Source: NCEH01 sp002257205 (lineage in GTDB: Bacteria > Pseudomonadota > Alphaproteobacteria > Rhizobiales > Xanthobacteraceae). Taken from it: a stretch of DNA of 64,000 bases. Positions 1 through 8,499 of the stretch are shown in pieces (positions within the stretch are counted from its first letter, which is position 1; every line of letters starts with the position of its first letter). The notes beneath the pieces are model-generated. The model ran no database searches, was not told where the DNA came from, and saw nothing but the letters and a program-made list of their open reading frames with translations. The translations under genes were made by a program, and so were the position numbers. The stretch lies in the NCBI RefSeq assembly GCF_043195105.1, contig NZ_JBAFWO010000005.1; one strand, given 5' to 3'.

Positions 1-355
1 GCAGCGGCTCTCGCCGTCCCATCGGGACGCCGGCTTGCGCGGACGGCAAGGCGCGGCGCGGATCGGTCCGACGGAGATCGGTGCCACGCGGATCGGCCCC
101 ACGCGGAGCGGAGCGGAGCGGATCGGGGGAAAGCGAACGGCGGCGTTCCGGCATCGCGCCGGCGCGCACGCGATCGAGCAGCAGCGCCGCGAGGCGCTCC
201 GGCAGGCGGCCGGCGGTGACGAAATGCGTGAGGACGGCGGCGATCTCCTCCGGCGCGACGCCGCAGCCCACCAGCCGCTCGCCCAGGTGCTGGACGCCGA
301 TCTCGCCAGTCAGGAAAAGCTCGATGGCCTCGACTGCGGAGGAATATCCGGCCAT
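1..355 (-). CDS. Hypothetical protein, 3' end outside the window
   Basis: This open minus-strand frame begins with ATG at 355 and runs off the left edge without a stop, giving at least 118 residues. The first 70 residues look like a genuine alpha-helical domain. The rest is a low-complexity Arg/Pro/Asp tail (motifs such as DPRGTD and DLRRTD) encoded by imperfect 15-18 bp tandem repeats around positions 60-125. A CACAAGGG stretch just upstream could be a ribosome binding site. It lies downstream of tssJ on the same strand, so it may belong to the same transcript. I recognise no family. A real gene is likely, but the repeat-rich tail makes the reading frame less certain. Confidence 0.45.
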   Translation of the reverse strand, partial: MAGYSSAVEAIELFLTGEIGVQHLGERLVGCGVAPEEIAAVLTHFVTAGRLPERLAALLLDRVRAGAMPERRRSLSPDPLRSAPRGADPRGTDLRRTDPRRALPSAQAGVPMGRREPL

Positions 356-570
356 GTCCCGACCCTTGTGCTGACCCGTGACACGCCCTGTTTCCGCCGG
401 GTCCTGATTGCTTCCGCGCCAGCGCCCCGCGCCAGTGTTAGTGCCAGTGCCGCAGCGCCCATATGCGCGCCTGATCTCACGGCACTTTAGCACCGGCGCC
501 GGCGAACGGCAGCGATTTCCCTGTCGCCCTCGGATCGCATCGCATCGACGCGGTGGCGCAGTGCAAAACC

Positions 571-1095
571 CTAGAACCAGTTGTGATAATAAACCTTCAC
601 CAGCGGGATCGAGACCGCCAAGGCGGTGATGTTCACCGTCGCCGCATTCAGTGCGTTTTCCTGGATGGGCGCGATGGCCCGCCAATCGGCGAAGTCGATA
701 TTGCGGAAGCCCACGACCACGCCGAGAAACGCGGTGTCCAGCGGCACGTCGTCCTTGTAGCCCTCCACCTTGCCGGGAGCCATGAGGAATTCCCGCTTGC
801 CCAGCATGTCCTGGCCGAGCGTGGCGGCATCGGCATTGAACAAAGACGAGAAGTCCGCCTGCTGAAAGGCATTGTCGGTCTTCAGCGTATAGAGGCGGAT
901 GATCACCGGCGTGGCGGTGCCGTCGGGCGCCGGGTTGATCGACAGGTCGGCCGTGATCTTGGCGCTGACCTGGGTGGATTTCGGCGGCTTCAGCGCGCTG
1001 CATCCGGCAAGCGTGAACAGGCTGCCGAGCACGAGCGCCCGGCGCCCGCTCTGGAATGAGGCCTGCTGTGCGCGGGCGGCGAAATCGCGACCCAT
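571..1095 (-). CDS. tssJ: Type VI secretion system outer-membrane lipoprotein TssJ
   Basis: TssJ is the outer-membrane lipoprotein of the T6SS membrane complex; it contacts TssM in the periplasm. The 174-residue product has a basic N-region, a hydrophobic stretch and the lipobox LAGC with the lipidated Cys at residue 32. It then shows the SciN/TssJ beta-sandwich signatures: PVIIRLYTLK, ADFSSLF, LGQDML and FLGVVVGFRNID. The ATG at 1095 is preferred over an upstream ATG at 1110 because GAGGAT sits just before it. No other T6SS component is present to the right; the neighbours on that side are polysaccharide genes. Any partner genes would have to lie left of the window or elsewhere. The family call is firm; participation in a complete T6SS is not shown. 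Confidence 0.85.
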   Translation of the reverse strand: MGRDFAARAQQASFQSGRRALVLGSLFTLAGCSALKPPKSTQVSAKITADLSINPAPDGTATPVIIRLYTLKTDNAFQQADFSSLFNADAATLGQDMLGKREFLMAPGKVEGYKDDVPLDTAFLGVVVGFRNIDFADWRAIAPIQENALNAATVNITALAVSIPLVKVYYHNWF

Positions 1096-1295
1096 CTGAT
1101 CCTCACCCATCTGATCTCGTTGCTGAATAGGGGTTGGCCCGATCCGGTGCGGGCCGATGCGTTCGCCCCCGGACTGCGGATGCGGCGCGGAAGCGCCGGG
1201 CGCCGCAGCCGGGCCGGATTTATCCCGGCAATGGGGGGTTAAATCACGATTTTCGTTACAGAATGACGACGGCGCGCCATCCGCTCGCGGGGCGC

Positions 1296-2774
1296 TCATG
1301 CCGGAAGCCTTTCGCCAGAGGGCTCGATGCGCGGAATGCGCGCAATGACGGGAACGCCGAAAATGCGTGCGAAGTCGCCCGGCTTACGCAAGCGGGTGTC
1401 GAGAAATTCCGCCATGCCGGCCAAACCTGCTCCAAGGGCTATGCCGGCGACGATGCCGGCGAGGATATAGACGATATAACCCGGCGTGATCTTGCGGGCC
1501 GGACTGTCGGGGTCTTCCAGCACCTTCACGCGCTCGGGCGCCTCGAACACGCCGAGCGCGCCGGTGACGCGCGCCATCTCATAGCGCTTGGCGAGGGCGT
1601 CGTAATTGTCCCGCGCCATGCCCACCTCGCGCTCCAGCTGCTGCTGCTGCCGGTCGATGGGCCCGAACGCCGCGATGTCGCGTTGCAAAGTGGCGATCAC
1701 TTCCTTGATCTGCTCGACCTCCTTGGCCAGCGTCACCCGACGGGCCTGCGCCTCCTGAAGACGCTGCAATTGCGACACCAGCAGCGGGGCCGAGCCGAGG
1801 GCCTGGCCGTTCTCGCCGGGCTGGGTCACCCCGGCGGCGAGGTTCCATAGCCGGTCGAGATCCACGGTCTCGATGTTCTTCGCCGCTCCGAGCAGGTGCT
1901 GGCGCTCCTCCTCGAGCCGGGCGAGCTTGCGCTCGGCCGCCTGCACCTCGGAATGCGCGTCGGTATAGCGCGCGCGCAGGCTCGCGAGCTCGGCGGAGAC
2001 CTGCACGATGGATTCCTCGATGCGCCCGATCAAGGGGTTGGTGCTGGCGAGGCGCTTGCGCAGATCCTGAAGCGCGGCATCCGCGCTGCCCAGCGCCATC
2101 TGCTTTTCCTCCAATTGCTGGATCAGCCCGGCAAGCCGCTGGACCGTGGCGTTATAGAGCGCCGGCAGCTTGTCCGCATTGGCGGAGCGGAATGCGGCGA
2201 AGGCCTGCTCGGCCTGATCGAGGCTGGCGCGGCGCTCGTCCATCTGCTGCTTCAGGAAGCGCTCGCTGTCCTGGACCGATGTGCGCTCGGGCGAGACCAG
2301 GCGCTCCACGAAGCGGTTTGCAATGGCGGTCAGCGTCGCCGCCGGCGAGAGCGGATCGCCGGAGCGCAGCCGCATTTCGATGATGTCGCTGCCCACCAGC
2401 TGGATGTTCACCGCCAGCGAAAGCGCCCGCACCATGTAATCGCGGTCGCGCGGGTCCGTGGTCGGTCCGATCCGCCCGAGATCCTCCAGCACCTTGCCCA
2501 GCACCACCTCCGAATGGGCGAGCGCGACCAGGGCCGACATGCGCTCCTTCAGATTGGGATTGATGGAGATATCCTTCAGGATCGGGTTGAGCTTGGAGGG
2601 CTCCTGCACCAGCATCGTCATGCGCGCCTCGTAGCGCTTGGGGGCGACCATGGCGGTCACCACCGCGAGCGGCGGCAGAAGCAGCAGCGGGATGAACGCC
2701 AGGAATCGGCGCCGCCACGCCACCTGGGCGATATAAGCGAGGGTGTCCGCGGTGCTTTCGAACAGCGCGCTCAT
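1296..2774 (-). CDS. Polysaccharide chain-length determinant (Wzz/GumC family)
   Basis: A 492-residue inner-membrane polysaccharide co-polymerase, expected to set the chain length of the exported polysaccharide. It has the Wzz fold: a transmembrane helix near residues 25-44, a long periplasmic coiled-coil region rich in Glu/Gln/Arg (about 180-400), and a second transmembrane helix near 433-455. The Pro-rich KITPGY segment just before the last helix is typical of the family. The short cytoplasmic tail lacks a Walker motif, so a fused tyrosine kinase (BY-kinase) domain is absent. Its ATG overlaps the stop of the upstream lipoprotein gene by 4 bp (ATGA), implying translational coupling. The specific polysaccharide is unknown. 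Confidence 0.85.
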   Translation of the reverse strand: MSALFESTADTLAYIAQVAWRRRFLAFIPLLLLPPLAVVTAMVAPKRYEARMTMLVQEPSKLNPILKDISINPNLKERMSALVALAHSEVVLGKVLEDLGRIGPTTDPRDRDYMVRALSLAVNIQLVGSDIIEMRLRSGDPLSPAATLTAIANRFVERLVSPERTSVQDSERFLKQQMDERRASLDQAEQAFAAFRSANADKLPALYNATVQRLAGLIQQLEEKQMALGSADAALQDLRKRLASTNPLIGRIEESIVQVSAELASLRARYTDAHSEVQAAERKLARLEEERQHLLGAAKNIETVDLDRLWNLAAGVTQPGENGQALGSAPLLVSQLQRLQEAQARRVTLAKEVEQIKEVIATLQRDIAAFGPIDRQQQQLEREVGMARDNYDALAKRYEMARVTGALGVFEAPERVKVLEDPDSPARKITPGYIVYILAGIVAGIALGAGLAGMAEFLDTRLRKPGDFARIFGVPVIARIPRIEPSGERLPA

Positions 2775-3547
2775 GGGCGGCTTCCCGCGAGGATGCGCAC
2801 CGTATCGGGCTCAAGATCCGGGTCGTAGAGTTGGGTGGCGGGAAGATCCGGCGGCAGCAGAGCCTTGACCGCACGCGCCCGCTTGTTCGCCAGCAGCGCC
2901 TGGGCGAACGGATCGTCGGCGGAGCCCGGGCCGGCAAGCACGGTGACCGGGCGGCCGGGACCGAGCCGGGCCGCCTTGAGCGCCCTGGCCAAAGCCGCCG
3001 CGTCGGCCGCGCTCGGCGCGTCCTGCCCGGGCTCGAACACGATGTCGATCAGCGGCGCACGGGTGGACGGGCGCGGCAGGGCGCCCGTGGTGTCTCCCGT
3101 GGAATCTGCGGCGAACGCGCTGACCTGCCGCGCGGCGGGAAGACCGGCGGACGCCGAGGACGGCACTGGGGACGGCGTCGCGGCGAGCAGCGCGCGGCGG
3201 GCCGCGGCGGCTTCCGGCGTCGCGGCCTCGGGGGGAGGCCCGCCCGCCATACCGGACGCGGCGGAGGCGGAGGCATTCGAAGGCGCCTGTGCGAGTGTCG
3301 GTTGGTCCTGGACCGCACGGGCGCGCGCCAGAATGTCGGTGACGCTCACGGCGGACCCGTCGCCCTTCTGCGCCGACGCGGCGGCGCGCGCCTCGCGCAG
3401 CCTGTCTTCCGCCATCACCGTCGTCTGCACCGAAACCGGAATGAGTGCGGTGGGGTCGCGCGGGCCCGCGCAGCCGCCCAGCCCTCCCGCGAGCAGAGCC
3501 CACAGAAGGACGGCGGCGAAGCGTTCTGGAGCACGCCGGCTTCCCAT
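2771..3547 (-). CDS. Lipoprotein with OmpA-like C-terminal domain
   Basis: A 258-residue predicted lipoprotein. Residues 1-26 form a signal peptide ending in the lipobox LGGC (Cys26). The middle is Ala/Pro/Ser-rich and probably disordered. The last 90 residues (IDIVFEPGQD, VTVLAGPGS, LANKRARAVK) resemble the peptidoglycan-binding OmpA C-terminal fold, with NKRARAV in the position of the usual conserved Arg helix. I chose the ATG at 3547 rather than 3571 because GGGGGAAAGG precedes it and the signal peptide then has normal length. It is translationally coupled to the chain-length gene, so it may anchor part of the export apparatus to the wall or outer membrane. That role is inference from position. 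Confidence 0.65.
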   Translation of the reverse strand: MGSRRAPERFAAVLLWALLAGGLGGCAGPRDPTALIPVSVQTTVMAEDRLREARAAASAQKGDGSAVSVTDILARARAVQDQPTLAQAPSNASASAASGMAGGPPPEAATPEAAAARRALLAATPSPVPSSASAGLPAARQVSAFAADSTGDTTGALPRPSTRAPLIDIVFEPGQDAPSAADAAALARALKAARLGPGRPVTVLAGPGSADDPFAQALLANKRARAVKALLPPDLPATQLYDPDLEPDTVRILAGSRP

Positions 3548-3658
3548 CACCCTTTCCCCCGAAGCGCCCATCCCCGAATCGGCGGACCGCAGGCCGCAAG
3601 TTTACCGTCATCCGCCTTAATAGATGATTCCCCTGCGGCGCCGGCCATCGCCGCGCGT

Positions 3659-4795
3659 TCAGAACCGCCCGAGCGCGGTCTCCACCGCCTCGGCGCGCAG
3701 GTCCCATCCCTCCTGCGCCACTGCCAGCTGGCGCAGCCGGGCCAGGGCGCCGCCGGCCTGGTGCGCCGCCGCCTCGATGGCGCCCGCGAGATCGCCGCCG
3801 GGATCGATGGCGCTGACGAGATGGGCATAGGGCGCGAGCGCGGGAAAGCGGGTCGCCGCCACCGGCGTGCCGCTGGCAAGATATTCCCGCAGCTTCAGCG
3901 GGTTGCAGGCTCGGATCTGCGGCGTGTCGCGGAACGGGATGAGCGACACCGTCCAATGCTGCACATAGCCCGGCAGCGCCGCATGGGGCCGCGCGCCGAG
4001 AAAGCGCACATTCTCCAGCCGGGCCAGGGCCGAAACATCGGTGCGCACCGGCCCGATGAACACGAACGTCCAATCGAACAGCGCCTGCGCCGCGCGCGCC
4101 AGCATCGGCAGGTCCAGCCAGTCGGACACGCTGCCGTAGAAGCCGGCCACCTTGCCCTGCGGCAGATCGGCGGCGGGCGGGGCGGGGCTGGAGAACACGC
4201 GCGCGTCCACCCCATGGGGCACCAGCACCGTCTTTTCGCGCGGAAAGCGCTCCGCGAGCACCGGGCTCGCGGCGATCACGAGGTCGGCCTTCTCCACCAG
4301 CCGGCGCTCCATATCCAGTACCGGCGCATGGTCGACGCCCGAGAGCGCGCCGAAATCATCGCCGCAATAATAGACCACCGCCCGCTCGCCGAGCGTTCCC
4401 ACCACCGGCAAGGCGCTCGGCAGCGAGGTCCACAGGATCGGCCGAACCATGTTTTCCTGCGCCATCACGGCGCGCAATTGCCCGCCCAGGAGGCTGGCGT
4501 TCGCCGCCTCCGCAAGCGGATTGCCGGGCCAGGGCACGGCGCGCGGCGCCACCACGCGAAAGCCGGGGGCGGCGCCCGGCGCATCGACCACAGATGCATC
4601 GGCGGATGCCGGCGAACCGGCAAGCGCGGCGAGCTTGTGCGCCACCCGCCGCATGTCGCCCAGGCGCGGACGCCGCAGGCCGATGGAATTCACCCACACG
4701 ATCTTATGGGTGCGCGCCAGATGGCCGATGAGATGCTGGGTCGAAGAGGGATGGCCGCCCCAATCCTCGCCGAAGACGATCAGATCAGCTGCCAT
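3659..4795 (-). CDS. Glycosyltransferase (GT-B fold, group 1-like)
   Basis: A 378-residue soluble GT-B type glycosyltransferase, probably adding one sugar to a lipid-linked repeat unit at the cytoplasmic face. Visible features are the N-terminal FGEDWGGHPSS segment, VYYCGDDF, the domain-linking VLVPHGVD, and the C-terminal donor-site region NPLKLREYLASGTPV, where a Glu sits in the usual E-x7-E area. The true start is the ATG at 4795 preceded by GAGAGAGGGG; further upstream the frame is Arg-rich and antisense to the next gene. The 5' end overlaps the stop of the Wzy-like gene by 11 bp, so the two are co-transcribed. Donor and acceptor sugars cannot be read from sequence. Confidence 0.8.
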   Translation of the reverse strand: MAADLIVFGEDWGGHPSSTQHLIGHLARTHKIVWVNSIGLRRPRLGDMRRVAHKLAALAGSPASADASVVDAPGAAPGFRVVAPRAVPWPGNPLAEAANASLLGGQLRAVMAQENMVRPILWTSLPSALPVVGTLGERAVVYYCGDDFGALSGVDHAPVLDMERRLVEKADLVIAASPVLAERFPREKTVLVPHGVDARVFSSPAPPAADLPQGKVAGFYGSVSDWLDLPMLARAAQALFDWTFVFIGPVRTDVSALARLENVRFLGARPHAALPGYVQHWTVSLIPFRDTPQIRACNPLKLREYLASGTPVAATRFPALAPYAHLVSAIDPGGDLAGAIEAAAHQAGGALARLRQLAVAQEGWDLRAEAVETALGRF

Positions 4796-6296
4796 GACCG
4801 CCCCTCTCTCCCTGTTCGCCCCGCTCCCCCTGGCCGGGCGGCGCCGGCGCGTGCGCGCGGGGAAAGGCCGCCCGCGGCGCCGGGCGCGGCGGTGGGAGAA
4901 AGTCCGCTTCCCCCTCCGCGTCCGGGGGCGCGAGCGCGCGATCCAGTGCGACGCTGAGGGCGAGGATGACATAAAGCGGCCATGTGGTGCCCTGTGTGAG
5001 GAAGGTGCCGGAGACACAGAAGCTGGCGAGCCCCGCCAGCAGCGCCACCGCCGACATTTTCAAGCGCGGATCCACCTCCGGCGCCTGCGCCGCCTTCAGG
5101 GAATGCAGGCACATGCGCCACATACAGGTGACCAGCACCATCAATGTGACGAAACCGGGTACGCCGATCTCGCCGAGAATGCCGAACCAGGTGGAATGCA
5201 CGGCATGGGGCTTGCCGTCCCAGGTATCGGAATATTCGAAATAATTGGCCGTGAAATTGGCGATGCCGACGCCGGTGAGCGGATTGTGGATCGCCATGCT
5301 GGTGGCGGCGCGCCAGGCGGTGAGCCGGCCTTCGGACGACTCGTCCACGATCGCCCCTTCGCTCGCCCCGCCCGACGAGCGGCCGGAAATGCCGGCGGCG
5401 GCGAACAGAATGAAGAGACAGACGAGGCCGCCGCCGATCAGCACCAGCTTGCTCTTCACGAACCGGCTGCCGATCACCGCCGCCACCGCCGCGAGCCCCA
5501 GCAGCCCGCCGCGGCTCTGGGTGCACATGATGCCCCAGAAGATGGTGCCGCAGGCCACGGCGCCGAGCAGCCGGTCGGCCCAGCCGCAGCGTCCCATGAG
5601 CAAGGCGGCGGCGAACGAGAAGGGAAACAGCAGCGCCAGCGCGAGATCGTTGGGATCGCCCAGCAGCGAGCGGATGTTGCGCCCGATGGTGACGCGCGAC
5701 CCCTCCACGAGGCCGATGCCATTCATCCAATTATAGATCGCCACCATGGCCACCACCGAGCCGAACACGCAGAACGACCGGCTGATGAGGCTGAAATCCT
5801 CCGGCTTGCGCGTCGCCCAGGCCACCACGAAGGTCATCAGACCGATCTTCACGAACACGTCGGCCCAAAAGGTGAAGGCCAGATCCTTGCTTTTCGCGAA
5901 CACCACCGAGACCGTGCAGAAGAAGAAGAACAGCGCGAAGATTTTCAATTCGCGCGTCCAGAACACTTTCATCGTCCGCAGGAAGAACAGGTGCCAGCCG
6001 ATCACCGCGATGGTGAGCACGGCCAGCAGCAGCGGGATCTTCAGATTGAGCAGGACCGGGAACACCTCGGGAATGCGCAGGAAGGAGAAGATGATGAACA
6101 GGATGCACGGCACGAACGGCCAGCGGAACGCGAAGATCAGGAAGATCAGCCCGAACGCCAGGGCGATCGGCACCACCGGTTCGGCGACGCTGAGCCAGGC
6201 CGCGAACACCGCCAGCACCGCGCCCACCGCGATGGCGATCTCGCGCCAGGGACGCGGGCGCGGATCGGCGGGAGGGTCGAAAAGGCGTTCGGTCAC
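4785..6296 (-). CDS. O-antigen polymerase/ligase family membrane protein (Wzy/WaaL-like)
   Basis: A 503-residue polytopic inner-membrane protein with about ten to twelve hydrophobic segments. It carries the Wzy_C-type motif TQSRGGLLGL followed by a periplasmic loop (HNPLTGVGIANF, HSTWFGILGEIG) typical of O-antigen polymerases and ligases. It would polymerise, or transfer to an acceptor, the repeat units flipped by the Wzx protein at 11521-12987. The start is a GTG with no clear ribosome binding site, so it may be reached by coupling from the glycosyltransferase gene 36 bp upstream. The C-terminal 60 residues are Pro/Arg-rich and look disordered. Polymerase versus ligase cannot be decided; proximity to a Wzz protein favours polymerase. 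Confidence 0.8.
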   Translation of the reverse strand: MTERLFDPPADPRPRPWREIAIAVGAVLAVFAAWLSVAEPVVPIALAFGLIFLIFAFRWPFVPCILFIIFSFLRIPEVFPVLLNLKIPLLLAVLTIAVIGWHLFFLRTMKVFWTRELKIFALFFFFCTVSVVFAKSKDLAFTFWADVFVKIGLMTFVVAWATRKPEDFSLISRSFCVFGSVVAMVAIYNWMNGIGLVEGSRVTIGRNIRSLLGDPNDLALALLFPFSFAAALLMGRCGWADRLLGAVACGTIFWGIMCTQSRGGLLGLAAVAAVIGSRFVKSKLVLIGGGLVCLFILFAAAGISGRSSGGASEGAIVDESSEGRLTAWRAATSMAIHNPLTGVGIANFTANYFEYSDTWDGKPHAVHSTWFGILGEIGVPGFVTLMVLVTCMWRMCLHSLKAAQAPEVDPRLKMSAVALLAGLASFCVSGTFLTQGTTWPLYVILALSVALDRALAPPDAEGEADFLPPPRPAPRAAFPRAHAPAPPGQGERGEQGERGGHGS

Positions 6297-6332
6297 ACGG
6301 GGCTCGCGGCGCAGCAGGCGATGGCGGCGAGT

Positions 6333-7367
6333 CTACACGCGCCCGTCCCGCCCCGCGAGGGCGGCATCATAAAGCGCGAGAATTTGAGGCAGGCGCGCAT
6401 GCGGCCCGTAGGCGGCCTGCACCTTCTCCCAGGCTCGATGCGAGAGCGCGGCGCGCGCGGCCGCATCCGCCCCCGTCCAGCGCTCCAGCACGGCAGCGGC
6501 GGCAGCGAGATCGCCCGGCGCGAACAAATAGCCGTTCGCGCCATCGTCGATCAGCTCCGGCAAGGCGCCGAGCCGGCTTGCCGCCACGGGCACTCCGGCC
6601 GCCATGGCCTCGATGGCGGCCATGGGCAGGCCCTCCGCGCGCGAGGGCATGAGCAGCAGGCCGATGCGCGGCCAGATGGCGGCGGGATCGCTCACCATGC
6701 CGTGGAACCGCACCCGCCCGCCATGGGCGGCCTCAAGACCGGGGCGCATCGGCCCGTCGCCGAACATCTCGAACGACAGGCGACCGGCGAACCGTTCCGC
6801 CAGGGCGCAGAACAGGTCCGGCCCTTTCTCCGCGCTCAGCCGGCCGACGAAGGCGATGACGCGCGAGGGCGGCGGCGGCGGCGCCTGGTCCGGCACCGGC
6901 ACGAAATTGCCGATCACCGACACCGGCTGCGGCAAGGTTTGCGCGATCGGTTCGCTCACCGCGATGCGCGGGCCGAGGCGCGCGGTGGCGGCATCGAGCA
7001 CCTGATAGAGCGAAACCGGAAACCGCCCCTTCTCGCCCGCGTGGAAGGTGGAGAGGCAAGGAATGCCGGCGAGGCGCGCGGCGAACCGGCCGAGAATGCC
7101 GGCCTTATAGCCATGGGTGTGCAGCAAAGCGGGTAGCCCATCCGCCAGCGCCGCGCGCAGCGGCCGGAAGCCGCCGGGCAACACCGTGAACGGCACGGCG
7201 GCGGCGCGCAGCTGGCGCAGGAAATCATGATCGCCATGGTCGGCCAGCAGCACCGCCCGCGCCGGCCGGCCGGCGTCATTCAGCGCCTGGGTGAGGATCG
7301 CCACATGGCGCTCGATGCCGCCAATGCCGCGCGAATCCACCAATTGCCAGATTTCCCCGCCCGCCAC
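6333..7367 (-). CDS. Glycosyltransferase family 4 protein
   Basis: A 344-residue GT-B glycosyltransferase of the GT4 type. It shows IWQLVDSRGIGGIERHV at the N-terminus, HTHGYKAG, the VIAFVGRLSAEKGPD donor-domain motif, and MPSRAEGLPMAAIEAMAAGVP with the conserved E-x7-E pair. It probably contributes one linkage of the polysaccharide repeat unit. The start is taken as GTG at 7367 because AAAGGGGAGG sits five to six bases upstream; the upstream in-frame codons are Gly-rich and unlike the family. It is the first gene of the leftward run and is divergent from pyrE across 423 bp. Confidence 0.82.
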   Translation of the reverse strand: MAGGEIWQLVDSRGIGGIERHVAILTQALNDAGRPARAVLLADHGDHDFLRQLRAAAVPFTVLPGGFRPLRAALADGLPALLHTHGYKAGILGRFAARLAGIPCLSTFHAGEKGRFPVSLYQVLDAATARLGPRIAVSEPIAQTLPQPVSVIGNFVPVPDQAPPPPPSRVIAFVGRLSAEKGPDLFCALAERFAGRLSFEMFGDGPMRPGLEAAHGGRVRFHGMVSDPAAIWPRIGLLLMPSRAEGLPMAAIEAMAAGVPVAASRLGALPELIDDGANGYLFAPGDLAAAAAVLERWTGADAAARAALSHRAWEKVQAAYGPHARLPQILALYDAALAGRDGRV

Positions 7368-7790
7368 GCCGCCTCCCCTTTCCGTCCCGAACCCTGCCAC
7401 CTGGCCCCCGCACACCTGGCCCCCACCGGGCCCCCGTCCGTTTGTGACCCGCCCGTTTGCGACCCGCGGTCATCATGCCGCGTCATGCCCGGCCTTGTGC
7501 CGGGTATCCACGCCGAACCGCCAGCGATAATTTAGCCCGTGCCCGCCGCCGCCGGGCGCGGATGGCCGGCAAAGGGCTGGCGCTGACGGTGGAAAATCGT
7601 CGGCGTGGCCGCGGTCCACGCTCCGAAAGACAGTCGCGGACGGATGGAGTCTCGCAGCGCGGCGGGTTGTGGCGATTGGACCCAGCCCTGCGCGCCGCGC
7701 GCATCTTCGGCTGCGCCGCCGGGTGCCCATGGACGCCGGCTCTGATATATGCGTTTTCCGCACACGAACGAACGAAGGGCGCCGCCGATC
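7368..7790. other. Intergenic region between glycosyltransferase gene and pyrE
   Basis: This divergent spacer of 423 bp must hold the promoters of both the leftward polysaccharide genes and pyrE. It contains near-duplicated CACCTGGCCCCC and GACCCGC words around 7410-7465 and one copy of a REP-like palindrome at 7481-7512. Just before pyrE there is an AT-rich TGATATATG stretch near 7742 that could be a -10 region, but I could not pair it with a convincing -35. No additional gene is evident. Confidence 0.5.
7481..7512 (+). repeat. REP-like palindromic element, copy 1
   Basis: The sequence begins CGTCATGCCCGGCCTTG and ends TATCCACG. It contains the imperfect hairpin CCCGGC...GCCGGG. The same design (CGTCATG, GC-rich hairpin with a CTTGT-type loop, ATCCACG) recurs twice at 56164-56274. 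Elements of this form are common between genes in Rhizobiales chromosomes. Confidence 0.7.
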
Positions 7791-8489
7791 ATGGCCAATG
7801 TGACAGCTTTCCCGGATAAGGCCACCATCGCCGAGCTTTCGGCGCGCATGTTCCTTGAAGTGGAGGCGGTGCGCTTCTCGTCCGGCGAGCCCTTCATCTT
7901 CACCTCGGGCTGGGCGAGCCCGGTCTATATCGACTGCCGCCGGCTGATCTCGTTTCCGCGCGTGCGCCAGGCGCTGGTGGATTTCGCGGTCTCCACCATC
8001 TATCGCGAGATCGGCTTCGAGAAGTTCGACAGCGTCGCCGGCGGCGAGACCGCGGGCATCCCGTTCGCGGCCTGGATTTCCGACCGCATGATGCTGCCCA
8101 TGCAATATATCCGCAAGAAGCCCAAGGGCTTCGGCCGCAACGCCCAGATCGAGGGCCACCTCTCGGCGGGCGAACGGGTGCTGCTGGTGGAGGATCTCAC
8201 CACCGACGGGCGCAGCAAGGTGAATTTCGTCAATGCCCTGCGCACCGCCGGCGCGGAATGCGAGCATTGCTTCGTGTTCTTCTATTACGACATCTTCGCC
8301 GAAGCGGCGGGGGTGTTCGCCGAATCCGGCCTGTCGCTGCATCGCCTGCTCACCTGGTGGGACATCCTCGCCGAGGTGAAGCGGCAGAACCTGTTCCCCG
8401 CGGCCCAGGTGGCCGAGATCGAATCCTTCCTCAACGATCCGCACGCCTGGTCGAAAGCCCATGGCGGCGTCGCGCAGATGGCCGAATAG
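7791..8489 (+). CDS. pyrE: Orotate phosphoribosyltransferase
   Basis: PyrE converts orotate plus PRPP to orotidine 5'-phosphate in de novo UMP synthesis. The 232-residue protein has the PRPP-binding signature LLVEDLTTDGRSK at residues 131-143, the catalytic-loop lysines in YIRKKPKGFGR (about 107-117), and the substrate-side FTSGWASPVYID. The ATG at 7791 gives the usual family N-terminus; the frame upstream is not conserved-looking. pyrD follows after 10 bp on the same strand, so two consecutive pyrimidine steps are co-transcribed. Its position inside a polysaccharide locus may be fortuitous, though UMP feeds UDP-sugar synthesis. Confidence 0.95.
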   Translation: MANVTAFPDKATIAELSARMFLEVEAVRFSSGEPFIFTSGWASPVYIDCRRLISFPRVRQALVDFAVSTIYREIGFEKFDSVAGGETAGIPFAAWISDRMMLPMQYIRKKPKGFGRNAQIEGHLSAGERVLLVEDLTTDGRSKVNFVNALRTAGAECEHCFVFFYYDIFAEAAGVFAESGLSLHRLLTWWDILAEVKRQNLFPAAQVAEIESFLNDPHAWSKAHGGVAQMAE

Positions 8490-8499
8490 CACCCGCGCG

